In this document: positions 23,204 to 34,087 of the stretch, one piece after another | Numbering within the stretch: the stretch's first letter is position 1 | Layout: each line of letters begins with the position of its first letter | Assembly (NCBI GenBank): GCA_024196135.1 | Contig: JAMQCK010000206.1 | Coordinates: 1 to 38,640 of the forward strand | Origin: Pleurotus ostreatus/Saccharomyces cerevisiae fusant | Taxonomy: Eukaryota; Opisthokonta | Length of the DNA stretch: 38,640 nt | Direction of reading: 5' to 3' | The notes under the pieces: generated by a model | Database searches by the model: none | Told to the model about the DNA's origin: nothing | Seen by the model: the letters and a program-made list of their open reading frames with translations, nothing else | Translations under genes and position numbers: made by a program

Positions 23204-24662
23204 TCAGATGTTTGCTTCCAACGCGCCCCACTTGTTCGCCTGCGCGTGAAGCTGCCGAGATATCTCGTCGATGCTCACGCTCGCTCCATACGCCGATATA
23301 GGTAGAGATACGTCCATGGCTTGTTGATATTTCTTGACTGCAAGCAATCAGTATATCTCTCGCGCAACATCATTGGCGAAACTGCTTACTCGCTCCCGCG
23401 ACGTCTGACCATTTAGTTTCCAATTTCTTCTCCACCAAACGCGCGATAATCGGATTCGCCGTACCGACATTTTGCGTGATCTCCGACAGCATGCTATAGA
23501 AATCCCCCGCGAAACTCTGCCACACGCCCTCCATCTTCTCGACAACCATTATGGCGGGGCCGATTATATCCAGGAGTCCTTCCAAATCCCCCTGTGGTGC
23601 GGTGAGTTAAAGCAGTTGCACTGACACGATGGAGATGCTCACATCAATCGCGGTCAGGTCGGCGATAATGGAGCTCTCGTCCTTTAGGTCGCCCTCGTAG
23701 CGATCCAGTTCGTCATTAAGCTCGTCTAGGCGGGCGGCCATGTCAGCTGCTTTTTTACCGTATACACCGGCGATGGTGGAGGCAGCGATGAGCCCAACGA
23801 AGCCCAGCCACGCGTAGGAAGGGGTCGTGCAGGCCACAAGCTTGTCTATTCACTGCGTCAGTAGCGCAGTGTCTCGGGGCAGGTATGAGGTTGAAGTTAC
23901 CGTGCTCGTATTCCTCCGTATCGGTTTTGATCTCCTCCCGACACTTCTTGACCTTGTTCTGCAGCTCGTTGATTCCGCCGAGCTCCCGGACCGTCCTGTC
24001 ATGCACGAGGACCTCACACTGCTTCAGACTGGACTGATATTCGCGCGTCTGCTGCTCGAATTTGCGAAGATCGTCAGCGCAGGATGACGCCTTGGTTTGG
24101 AAGTTCGTGACAGTGTCATAATGGTCTGAGATGCGGGTAGTGAGATCGTCCTGCAGGCGTTTGAGCTCTTCAGCGGTGGCGGCAGAGTCGATATCAATGA
24201 TGTCTTGGAAGATCGGGGCTGCAGCAGCGAGTGTAATGAGCAGCTGGATTGCAATAGTAGAGATAGGCTTACCGTAAGAGCCATCGGCGGCCTTCTGCGC
24301 GTAGGTGAGGGCGTCGTCGGTGAGCTTCGGTAGCTTGCCTCTGAACGTGTCTTGGTAAAACGACTGACACTGGGACTGAGCCTGTATAGTAGTGTCAGTA
24401 AACTCACGCCCAGCTTGATCTAGGGTAAGCTCACAATCTTGTAGACATCGACCAGCGGCTTGATGACGTCTGAGAGCTTGCTCGCGGTACGATCAGAGAT
24501 GTTGAGTCGCCCTTGATAGTCCTCTTCTGTGATGGGAAGCAGGACACCCGACCAGAGGTACTTCTGGAGATCATACATGTCCTGGTGCTGCAGAATGTAA
24601 TTATTGTCCTGGTTTGTCAGGATCAACGGGTCGATGATGACGAGACTGTCGTAGACGGTCAT
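23204..24662 (-). CDS. Xenorhabdolysin-A-like alpha-helical pore-forming toxin family protein
   Basis: Six exons give 397 aa: 24662-24435, 24381-24273, 24218-23901, 23845-23643, 23591-23390 and 23337-23204. The protein is almost wholly helical, with an LPITEEDY motif near residue 45 as part of an N-terminal region typical of the XaxA/YaxA subunit family. Long heptad-like helices run from about 110 to 215 (charged, many Lys/Glu). A single hydrophobic segment lies at about 229-248, then more amphipathic helices follow. In the bacterial family two long helices flank a membrane-inserting hydrophobic hairpin, and the A subunit acts with a B subunit. I see no B partner in the window. There is no obvious secretion signal. 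Length is close to the bacterial A subunits (about 400 aa). The gene has normal fungal introns, so it is resident. Function in the fungus is unknown; family assignment is by pattern. Confidence 0.7.
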
Positions 24663-24736
24663 GGCGCTCAAAACTAGAGGTTAGAGGATGGGAGTCGCCC
24701 TTGCTGGATCATGCTGCTGCCTGCTCTGCGTGGCCG

Positions 24737-24742
24737 TATATA
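24737..24742 (-). promoter_or_regulatory. Possible TATA element upstream of the toxin-like gene
   Basis: TATATA lies 75 nt upstream of the start ATG. The flanking bases match TATAWAAG better on the opposite strand, so orientation is uncertain. Confidence 0.3.
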
Positions 24743-24999
24743 AGAGGGGGGAGGAAGCGACGTCAGACGATCATCCCCGAGCAGTAGCAGTCGATCTTAC
24801 TGCTGTGCCCACAAGGATACCTCGGGACTCCTGCGAAGTACGTCTAGCGAAGGTCTTGTGGACCGTCTAGTCAAGCGTTGGCGTACGATGCAGAGCTGGA
24901 TGAGCTTTTAAGGGAGACCATGCTCGAAATGTGATCCTGGTTCATGTACCTCTCGCGGCAGCCTCTTCATCAAACGGCGCAGACGCGGGAGTTCGAACT

Positions 25000-25056
25000 C
25001 TTGTAGCACCGTCAACCTGAGATCACGAGATTTCTCTCGTTAGAGCAAGCTACAAG
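25000..25056. repeat. Inverted repeat with nested hairpin
   Basis: CTTGTAGC at 25000-25007 is the exact reverse complement of GCTACAAG at 25049-25056. Inside lies a second perfect 6-bp hairpin, ACGAGA-TTTC-TCTCGT, at 25025-25040. Whether it is transcribed is unknown. Confidence 0.45.
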
Positions 25057-25625
25057 GAGCGCAGGCTGAAGGAGAACTTGGAAAGGGCTTGGGGCAGGAG
25101 CTGGATTGATGTCGACTGTGAAGGGCGTTATATGCGTAGCATGGCATTATCTCGGGTTAATTTTCTTCAAAAAAGGGTAGCCCTACCCGACAAGGACGCG
25201 ACTGGACAACCCCTCCCTGTATCCTGACGTCGAAGGTGCTCGGGGACTTGAACACTTCCCCGACATTGACGATTGGCAGTGCCGTCGACTCCTGGAAGCA
25301 AGTTGCAGGCCTTGCCATCAGCGAGCTACGACATGAGGTCTCTGCTAGCGACGAGCATCAAGGGGCGCGCGGTGCTCGCACCGAGGCGGCGCGAGCTGCG
25401 AGGTCGTGGATGTCGGAGGCAAGCCATAAACGGTATCCCAATTAGGAGCGATCGGGAACAAGACCTGCCATATGTGGGTTGTCTGAAACCACCGAGGTCC
25501 GAGGCACCGCGACGCGACCCCCGACAATAGCATCGCTCCGTATTCCGCGTACAGCCTTCACCGCACGCATAAGATGGCGTCTATACTGCCGATGATCATA
25601 TCCCCTTTCTTTCCGTGCGCCCGAC

Positions 25626-28600
25626 ATGCCTCCTCACCTCCATCGTCGCTCGACGTACCACATGTACGACCCCGAGACGCTCCCCTCATACCACGAGTCG
25701 CAGGCCGCGGAGCACGATGGGAAGGGGAAGAAGAAGAGTATAGAGGGGGATATAGGTGAGCGTCACGTCCCCCCTTCAGAGATCATCGCTGAACTCGCTC
25801 TCCAGACTACGCGGAATGGAAGGCTGACGGCAAAGGCCTATCCTCTGCGGCGCGAGTGGCGAAGGACGGCCGGATTAACGTGTCTCTTAAGCTCAAGAGG
25901 AAGCTCCCAGACCTTCCGGAAGACTACGCGCCTGTTGTAGACGAGTTTGCCGTCGACAAGGGCCGCTGGTTTGACTGCCCTCCTTTGAGCATCGTCATCA
26001 TGATCGTAGGTAGCCGAGGTGCGTATCACCTTCAACCCCTTCAATAGGCCCTCACTCAGTGTGTATCTGCAGGTGATGTGCAACCCTACGTTGCCTTAGG
26101 CAAGCGCTTGAAGCAAGATGGGCATCGCATCAGGATCGCCTCGCATGAGAACTTTCGGTCCTTCGTCAACGACAATGACTTGGAGTTCTACGGGATTGGC
26201 GGCGACCCCCATGAACTCATGTCCTACATGGTCAAGAATCCTGGTCTAGTTCCCGGCATGGAGTCGTTGACGAACGGGGATATTCCCAAGAAGCGGAAGG
26301 TGCGCTCCGGAGAAAGCCTGCAGTTTGCATTTGCCTGACCTTCCCTCAGATGCTCGGCCAGGTAAGACGTTATTCCAGCTGCGTCCACTGGAGCCTCTTA
26401 GCTCACGTACTTCGTCAAGATGCTGCAGGGTTGCTGGGACTCGTGCTCTAGTCCGGATGAGACGACTGGCGTCCCCTTCATGGCCGATGCCATTATATCA
26501 AACCCTCCCGCCTTCGCGCATATCCACTGCGCCGAGGCTTTAGGCATACCACTACTTCTCAGCTTCAGTGCGTACTCCTTCCCCTGCTCGTAGTCATATT
26601 CGCTCACGCATCGCCAGCCATGCCATGGTGCGCCACCGGTGCATTCCCCCACCCTCTCGTCAACGTCAAGTTCTCGAACGCGGGCGAGCGCTTGACGAAT
26701 CACATGAGCTACGCTGTCGCGGACATCCTTACATGGCAAGGGTGCGCGAGCCTTCGCAGCCTGTATACAGGAGTGGCTGATAAGGTCTTATAGCATGGGC
26801 GACATCATCAACAAATTCCGCAACCGGGCGCTTGGGCTGCCGTCGTTGTCTGTACGATCGGGCCCCGGGCTGGCGGACCGCTTGAAGGTACCGTGGACGT
26901 ACTGCATGAGTCCGGCGTTGGTGCCGAAGCCGAAGGACTGGTCGAACCACATCGATGTTGTTGGCTTCTACTTCTTGGATTTGGCGACGAGCTTCACGCC
27001 TCCGGACGATTTGGCCGCTTTTCTTGGTGCTGGCGAGGCGCCGGTCTACATTGGATTCGGTTCCGTCGTCGTCGATGACCCCGAGGAGATGTCTCGCATC
27101 ATATTCGAGGCAACCGCGAAAGCGGGCGTTCGTGCCATTGTGTCTGCAGGATGGGTGAGTTGTTGATCCATACGCTTCTCTTGACCCGCCTAATACGGTT
27201 TTCAGGGCGGTCTCGGCGGCCTCGAGGTTCCGCCGCATATCTACATCGTCGGCAACGTTCCTCACGACTGGCTTTTCGCCGAGGGGCGGGTCTCCGCCGT
27301 CGTACACCACGGTGGCGCGGGCACCACTGCGATCGGCCTCTCGAAAGGGCGCCCTACTGTCATCGTCCCCTTCTTCGGGGACCAGGAATTCTGGGGTGCG
27401 TTGTGGGGTGCATACTCGCTCGATGTAATCGCTCACATGTTTCTGCAGGCGACATGATTCATCGCGCAGGCGCCGGCCCTGCTCCCATCCCGCACAGGAA
27501 GTTGACGGTGGAGAACCTGGCCGACGCCCTCGTGTACGCGACGAGTCCGCCTGCTCAGGACGCTGCGTTGAAGATGGCAGAGCAGATCACTACCGAGGTA
27601 ATCTCATCGCCGACTCGTTGTGCGAGTGTCTAGTGCTGATACGTTGGCGTAGGACGGCGTAGCTGCTGGGGCGGAGAGCTTTTATCGCCATCTACCCCTT
27701 CTCAATATGCGATGTGATGTCTGTCCGGGCAAGGTTGCAGTCTGGTGGTCCACGGATCAGGTAAGGAGACGACGCCTACCCGATCACGATAGAAGGCCTG
27801 ACGCAAGTTTCTCAGTGCCTGAAGCTCAGCGCGCTTGCCGCGCAGACACTGATCGAGGCTCGCGAACTCAAGCTAGAGCACTTGGACTTGCATCGTTCGT
27901 ACTTTTTCTGACGTATCGTTGACTAGTATTGATTTAGTTTCTAGGGACGAAGGAGTACGAGTCTCGCAAAATATTCCGCGACCCCCTGACAGCTGGCGTC
28001 GGCGCTTTCTTCTGGACGATATTGCAATGCGAAGCCGGTCTTGTCGAGTTGTTCACGTGAGTGTCTCTGCTGTAGCTGCCGGCGTCCAGCTCAGTCTCTC
28101 TTAGCAAGAACCCTGCAATGGGCTTGGTCCACACCACGACGGCGATTCCGAGAGGTGCGTCGGCTATCCTTCTCAATAGTACAACGCCTAATCTGCGTTC
28201 AGGTGCCTACAAGATCCTTAACCATATACACGAGGGCTTCGCCAACCTTCCGAGCCTTTACGGGTCTTCCGTTCGCCACCAAAAGAAGATTACTGGAATT
28301 GGGTCTGGCGTGAAGGAGGGCGGGAAGGTGTGTTTCACAAAGCCTGAGGATTCATCATGCTCATTCCTTGCCAGGCGTTGTTTTGGGGTGTGACAGACGG
28401 TATCTCTGGGCTTGTGTTGGAGCCCTATGAAGGCGCAAAGAAAGATGTGGGTGCTCAAAGCGCACCTTCAGAACGCTTTTCTGACTTCCTATCAGGGCAC
28501 CGTCGGCGCTTTGAAAGGAGCCGCACGTAGTGGTAAGCGTCGTGCCACGATGGATTCGCGGTCGTAACTGACCTTCGTATCAGTTGCCAACCTCTATATG

Positions 28601-29155
28601 AAGCCCCTCGCCGGCATGCTGGGCTTCGTCAGCCTACCGCTTCAAGGCGCCTGGCGTAGCATCGAATCCCCGCGCAGCCAGCAACAGGAGCGACAGCAGC
28701 GCCGCCTCCGCGTTGAAGAAGGTGAAGAGGCAGCGCGACATCTTTCCGTCTCTGAGCGCCAAGAGATCGTCTACCGATACTACGTCCTCAAGCGCGACAC
28801 CCATGTCCGGCGCCAGCGGCTGGCTGCACTGGCGGAGGCGAAGCTTAAGGAGGACATGCAGGAGGGCGCGATGGAGGATGCTGTCTTTGCCGACAGGACG
28901 TCGGGGACGACGCCGAGGTCGCCGGGCACGTCGCAGGCCCCGAGTTGCCGGTCTAGCATCTCATCCTCGGGTACGACCGCTGCCCCTACCAGCACGCGAC
29001 CATCTTTGATGAGGTCGTCTGCAAGTGAACCAGCGGTCAGACATTCCGAGAGCGAGAGCGAGCTGGAACGCAGGTATCAAGAGGACTTGAGCCATGCCAT
29101 CCGGCTCTCTATGTCGGTGTCGAGACCCTCAGAAGCCCGGAGCAACACGCAGTAG
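25626..29155 (+). CDS. Sterol 3-beta-glucosyltransferase-like GT1 protein with C-terminal extension
   Basis: Seventeen exons give 902 aa: 25626-25755, 25806-26018, 26073-26299, 26350-26361, 26420-26567, 26618-26741, 26794-27154, 27206-27395, 27449-27597, 27653-27760, 27816-27894, 27945-28056, 28105-28154, 28203-28327, 28375-28446, 28496-28532 and 28584-29155. The GT28-like N-terminal lobe begins at [16 protein letters not shown] (about 112). The nucleotide-sugar lobe has [17 protein letters not shown] (about 439) and FFGDQEFWG, as in Atg26/UGT51 and related UDP-glucosyltransferases. It probably transfers glucose to a sterol or other lipid; the acceptor is inferred. There is no PH/GRAM domain as in Atg26. 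Residues about 677-735 resemble the glycine-rich C-terminal part of VPS13, and about 872-887 look like a ubiquitin-interacting motif. Exon 4 is a 12-nt microexon. Confidence 0.88.
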
Positions 29156-29680
29156 GGCTTTCGAAGTATGCTACACTTCTGTTGACCCCTGGACAATTTT
29201 CCTTACTGTAATTTATCGCGAGACCCACGCATTGCTTACCATAGAATAGACGCCGGATTGATAGTATGATATTAATTTGTTGTGTCTCGAGCCTCTATCG
29301 AGCTATATCCCTGTTGCTCACTGTTTGTATTATACTATGTCCTTGAAACTTGACTTCTCTGCCGCTCCTACGCCATCCGCATCACGGTTCTTGCTCAGTG
29401 CGTTCATTGTTGAGGAGGCCGTCGCTTTCTTTCGTCGGTCACGCCAATGTCACGGTTCAACTTTGCACGCTTTCTGTCATGGCTAGCCACGAACTTGCCT
29501 CCTTTGATCTTTCGAGAGATGCCTTTGGCTTGAGTCTGGATCTTCATCGCTTCTTCAATTTGATTAATTGCCAACACTGTCATAGAAAAGTTGAACCGTG
29601 AGAATACAGTCACGTGTATGTGTGCAGTGACGCGTCGCGATGTACGATCGCACCTACTGACCCCTTCCCGATCCACCAGC
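29156..29680. other. Intergenic region glycosyltransferase / PAC2
   Basis: 525 bp lie between the two rightward genes. The left half is AT-rich 3' flank. The right half holds a possible small leftward ORF, listed separately, and the PAC2 promoter. No TATA box was identified. Confidence 0.45.
29404..29583 (-). CDS. Possible small basic protein (uncertain)
   Basis: An open frame of 59 codons starts at an ATG at 29583 (MTVLAINQIEEAMKIQ) and ends at TGA 29404-29406. The frame stays open further upstream to 29682. The composition is Lys/Arg-rich with helix-friendly stretches (SRKIKGGKFV, DRKRAKLNRD), unlike most shadow frames here. It would be divergent from PAC2, 97 bp from its start. I recognise no family. 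It could be chance, or the last exon of a gene whose other exons I did not find. Confidence 0.22.
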   Translation of the reverse strand: MTVLAINQIEEAMKIQTQAKGISRKIKGGKFVASHDRKRAKLNRDIGVTDERKRRPPQQ

Positions 29681-30644
29681 ATGGCCTTCGCTCAACCACC
29701 CGCAAACATCCAAGGAAAGATTCTTATCCTTGTTAGCAATGACTTTCAAGAGCGAGTTCCGCGTCTTCATGATTTTTGTAGCCCATCGTTTCGACCGCAA
29801 ACGTCTCTCAGCTCGCGGTTGATCTTTTCATCGCGACTTTCGGCCTGAGGAGACTTTCAATTCTGGACCCAACCTACTTGGTTCCAGTCGTCGGCCCGAG
29901 TGAATATGATCAGTTTGAGCTAGCAACACCCATCGAACGTACGTGCCACTTACCTCCAAAGAAATTAGGTTGACGGCCGAGCAGTGTATGGCGCCGATGA
30001 TGTGCCATTCGTTGTCATTCAACAGAGGTCCCCAGTACTCAAGGTTAGTTCTATAGCTGCTTTCTCTTGCAGCAAGCTCATATATGATTCCAGGCGCACA
30101 AGCAAGACTTCGTCGAGGCGGTCTTGGAGTTCGCCAGGTCATCAAAGCCAGCCGCACTGGTAACTCTGTCCGGCGTGGACATGTCAAACCGCATGGACGA
30201 GCAGATGATGTAAGAGCAGGACCTGGATTTGCCTGACATCAAGCGCTGACGAGATTGCATTTCAGGATACCCACGTACAACATCGTCCCGAAGGGCGCCT
30301 TTGATCTTCAAAATTCGCCTCTGCACGCCCTCGCAGATCTGCCGATCCCACCGTACGCATCGCCGGTCCCGCAGTTCCTATCGCAAGGATCCGAGGGTGC
30401 CATCCCTTTCATCCCCGGCGGTGGCATAACACGGCGCTTCCTATCGTCTCTGCCGAAGGACTGGCCAATACCGACGTTGGCCCTGCTGCACTTCGTCCTC
30501 GAAGGCGACAACAGGAGCGACGCGCATCTTCTCGCTGCTGTGGTATCTAGGATAATCGGTGTTGATGCTGGAGGGTGGAAGCAGCCGCCAAGCTGGAGCA
30601 TGGGACTTTTCGGGACGCCACAGGACCAGACGCTGTTTGGTTGA
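29681..30644 (+). CDS. ADD66: Proteasome assembly chaperone 2 (PAC2/PSMG2)
   Basis: Five exons give 253 aa: 29681-29731, 29782-29938, 29985-30043, 30094-30209 and 30266-30644. Family landmarks are the N-terminal STANVSQLAVDLFIATFGL strand-helix, LVPVVGPSEYD, the IPGGGITRRF loop, FVLEGDNRSDA and the C-terminal PPSWSMGLFGTP. These match PSMG2 and yeast Add66/Pba2 across their whole length. With PAC1 it forms the heterodimer that scaffolds the alpha-ring of the 20S proteasome in the cytosol. The C-terminus in this family engages the alpha-ring; here it ends DQTLFG. The gene converges on the F-box gene with 189 bp between stop codons. Confidence 0.93.
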
Positions 30645-30833
30645 TATTCTACTTAGCTGCTACGGAAAACGAAAGCGCACAGTCCACTCGGTTCTAAATT
30701 GTAACAATAAGACTTTTTTTGTGGGTGAAGCGCTTGCGTACACATTTTCAACCGTTTCTGGCCCCATCTTCTATCACTTTGAGGAATGACAGAAGCATCT
30801 GGATTGTTCGAAGGTACAAAGGACTTTGGATCG

Positions 30834-32513
30834 CTAGGTCTCCGCTGTGAGCTCGCGGACATGCGACCAAGACGCGTATCTCCTGAGACGCTCCGGATTT
30901 TCCTCTATGCTCGGATCGACTCCCGTGCCACGTGGAAACTTCACTTTCAGGGCCTTCAGGGGGAATATCCTTTTGAAGAATCGAGCGACGTCGGAGGCGT
31001 CCTTGATATCTGCGTAGTTGTGGACATAGATGGTGATGCTCGACGTACGCATGGCCGCTGGCGTCTCCGGGTCCCAGGAAGGGACACTCGATGCGTCAAA
31101 CGGCAGAGCGACGCTGTCTAGATCCGGACAATACTGTGCGAATGCAGCCAGCCCTTCCCAAGTGCAGGCGGGGTCCATCTCTGGCCAAGGAATGCCCTGA
31201 GGGGTAAAATCGACAATCTGCAGCTTGGGCCATGCACGTGCCATCTGCGTACAGTCGTCGTCCGTAAGGACTGTGCCGTCAAACGCGGGTAACGACAGTT
31301 CGGTAAGGTTTCGGAAGGCGATCAGCGGTGCGATGTGTTCGAAGAGCAAGGGCCATTCCATTCCTTCGTCTGTGTACACGCTCCTACAGACGCTGAAGCG
31401 CTGAAGGCTCGCGCGGTCGCAGTGGGTCCGTACTGCGCGAGTGAGATCGCACAGGTCGCGAGATGATTCCAGAGGGTCGTCAGATGTGATGGCGATGGCG
31501 GACATCTTCTTTTTGGATGACGATATGATTCTGGTGGCGTGGGCGAATGGACCTCCGTCAAGCTCCAGATCCCCCAGGTCGGAGAATCCGCAGGGATATG
31601 CGTTCTCCTCCCATCCCGCGCCGTGAGCGAGGTCGTTGCAGGCCAGCTCGATAGTCAGCCGAGCCAACCCTGGGCACTCGGAGAGCGCTTTGAGAACCTT
31701 CCTGTTCGCGTCCATCGCTAGTGTCACGTAGACCTGCGTGAGGCGAGGGCAGCGACGAAGCTCTTCGATAATATCAAGGATATACTGCTCCTCCAATTTG
31801 GAGTCTCCATATGTGAGAATTTCGCTAATCCAGAGGTGGGTGATGGACCGACACTGCGAAATGACGTGGGAAAAAAAGCTGCCGCTGTCGTGATACATGT
31901 ACGAGATTTCGAGGTGGGCAAGGGTCTCGGGTACTAAAGCGGCCACAAACGGGCTGAGATACTCGGAGGCGCTCTTGTGTGGCCATCCGAGGGCTAGTCT
32001 CCTCAACGCCGGTAATAAAGGACGCTTGGGTCGCCCGGACCCGACTTTGGCCTGGGTACTGAACGGGACGTATTCCAGTACTAGTTCCTTGACGAGGCCA
32101 GACAATTTCACGACGGGGCACCAATCCTCGGCTTTGAGGTCGCGGACAACCCTCTATGTGTTGGTTAGTGCTCGGAAAGCAATCCGCGAAGACGTGAACA
32201 GACGATCGTCTTGTGGTTTTTCACGCGGAAGGGATATTTGAATCTGGGGGAGGCTCCCAAGCGGGCTGTCATTTTCTGTAAACGTGACTTCTTTTTCATC
32301 AATGTAGGAACCAGACGAACCTGACCAAGCATCCTCTGGAAGGAGCCTCAATAGAGGATCTATGCCTTCAAGCTTCTCCCATACGATCGAGTTGGCGACA
32401 TCGTACCAAGCCCGACAAGATCGCGCAAGTCGAGCAAGGTCTTTTCTCTCTAGCCATTCTTGCTTACATATGAGGTGTTGTACCTCCACGGGCACAGACA
32501 GGGCCGCTGGCAT
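30834..32513 (-). CDS. F-box protein with LRR-like C-terminal region
   Basis: Two exons give 545 aa: 32513-32194 and 32151-30834. Residues 1-45 form a degenerate F-box (LSVPVEVQHLI, DLARLARSCRAWYDVANSIVW). The rest repeats short leucine-rich strands with a conserved spacing (LTELSLPAF, LARLTIELA, ITHLWISEI), typical of the large basidiomycete F-box family. It presumably binds Skp1 and selects substrates for an SCF ubiquitin ligase; the substrate is unknown. The start is the ATG of MPAALSVPVEV, since an in-frame ATG at 32612 adds a non-family leader. The single intron uses a weak GTCTTC donor and an AGAG acceptor. They were chosen because they alone keep frame, so this junction is the least certain part. 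Confidence 0.8.
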
Positions 32514-33116
32514 ATTCGGGTCGAGAAGATGGTCGCGCGAGACAAGATTGCACGTGGGAATTATCCCAATTGGGCACGAGCACAACGCGGCCCGGTCACG
32601 AGACCAACTCACCTAGGGACCTACAACCAATTGAACCATCCGTTAGGTGGCGAATGCAATAGTGGATAGCGAAGACCCCTGGTCAGGGATTATGGAGGGG
32701 AAATGAAGGCGAAGTATACATCCCGCCTGCGAAAAAGATACTTGAACAGGAGGAGAAGGAAAACAGGGATAAACAACTACGACTCGGACTGGCGGCCGCG
32801 GTCGCACCCAAGCTATAAAGGGTCGCTTTCGACGCACCATAGTTGCCCTCTAGTGTCAAAGAGAGCGAGGTTTGATTGACGCAATCTACGCTACGTGTCT
32901 TTGAGTGCCGCTGTAGAGCCCGGGGTTGCGCTTAAGCACGACCGAGCCCTGGTATTTGAGCCTAAACCGGGCACACAAGTTACGAACAGTCATCCTTTCT
33001 GCCTGCCAGCAAACTCTCATATTCAATGTACAACAGCAACAACCTATCGAGCTGCGTCGATATCTGCGCCACACGGGGCACGATAAAGGATCTACTGAGA
33101 AAAAGCACTCGAATGC
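32514..33116. other. Intergenic region F-box / HD-domain gene
   Basis: 603 bp hold the upstream region of the F-box gene and the 3' flank of the HD-domain gene. A TATAAA sits at 32814-32819 on the + strand, but I find no convincing rightward gene after it. Open frames near 32886-33086 lack domains. Confidence 0.45.
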
Positions 33117-34087
33117 TTAGGGAATCTTGCCTTCATACTCTTCGGCTATTGACGCGATGAAGTCGAGCAGCTATATCGTTCCGATGTCAGCGCCACCGAT
33201 CTCAAGTCGATAAATTATGGAAAGGAGCTTACCACCCGGTGCCGCCTCTCGCCCATAGCTCGTCCGGGTGCAGTCTTCAGGCGATCCTTGATGTGGACCA
33301 GTTTGTCGTGAAAGTGCTGGATCGCGGAAGTCTCGAGGTTAGGATCTCCTGGCGGTGTGTGCAAGGGACTACGGACGGAAGACCACAGTCAGCGAGCAGC
33401 GAGGTGAGGAAGCACTACCTCGCTCACTGGTTGGTGCTCGCACTGAATGCAGCGCAGCGCAGGACGCCGAAAGCGCCAATGGCGTCGAGGCGGTCGGCGT
33501 CCTGGACGCAGTGCAGCTCGAGGCATTGCTCGTGCCATTCGGTCCATTGACCGGCGGCACGTAACTTTTTCTCGGTCGACCAGGAGACGTTGTCGACGAT
33601 GCGGGTGACGGTGCGCGCTCGGCCGTTGGTTATGAGGTCGACCTGAGCAGGGATGAATATGTAGGCCAGGGGAAATAGTGACAGTGTAGCGTACCTTGTG
33701 CTTGTCGGCCATCTCCTGGAAGAAGGGGAGGAAAAAGGCGTATGGATCGGCCGCTTGTTCGGCAGAAACGTATTTCTTGTCCAGCACGTCATGAAGGAGA
33801 GCCGCTGGGGGTCGAGTGGGTCGGTACGGAGAGGTACTTGAGGTCAGCAGAGCGCGTACCCAGCTCAACCGTCAGGAAGTCGGGCGGGGTGGGTAGAGCT
33901 TGGGCGATGCGCAGTGCTGTGTGACGAACACGTTCAACTGAAGGAGTTCAGAGATGCTTGAGGTATATAGATCAGACTCCGTACCATGGTAAGCGTCGTG
34001 CGAAGGATCGTAGCGGGCCATTGTATCCCGCATGATTTTCTCCGCTGCAGCGATGACTGCCTGTTCGTTGGGGGTGTAGTTGGCCAT
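33117..34087 (-). CDS. HD-domain metal-dependent phosphohydrolase (YedJ-like)
   Basis: Six exons give 231 aa: 34087-33985, 33937-33860, 33804-33695, 33642-33428, 33368-33233 and 33170-33117. The HD metal-binding ligands are in order: His in SHDAYHVERV (about 30-36), the HD pair in LLHDVLD (about 65), and Asp in CVQDADRLDAIGAFG. A C-terminal helix pair with FHDKLVHIKDRL and GRAMGERRHR is typical of the bacterial YedJ/YpgQ-like group and its fungal relatives. These hydrolyse nucleotides or phosphoesters; the physiological substrate here is unknown. The start is the ATG of MANYTPNEQ. It is divergent from the Gyp1-like gene with 199 bp between ATGs, so the two may share a promoter. Confidence 0.88.

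Larger units (their letters stand above)
24663..25625. other. Divergent intergenic region toxin-like gene / glycosyltransferase
   Basis: 963 bp lie between two divergent start codons. It contains short open frames with no domain signal. The only structures seen are an inverted repeat with nested hairpin at 25000-25056 and a GGGTAG-CC-CTACCC hairpin at 25175-25188. I support no gene here. Confidence 0.5.

Noticed and set aside
24985..25060. tRNA-like element with a GTTCGAACTC box
   Set aside because: No consistent acceptor, D and anticodon arms could be built on either strand; only an inverted repeat is supported.
24663..25625. Search for a toxin B-subunit partner
   Set aside because: No long helical coding exon is present in the intergenic region or in neighbouring genes, so no partner is claimed.
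26402..26419. Six extra codons (LTYFVK) in the glycosyltransferase
   Set aside because: Using the TTAG acceptor at 26401 gives a 40-nt intron and breaks the family-typical KMLGQMLQGCW block; the AAG acceptor at 26419 is preferred.
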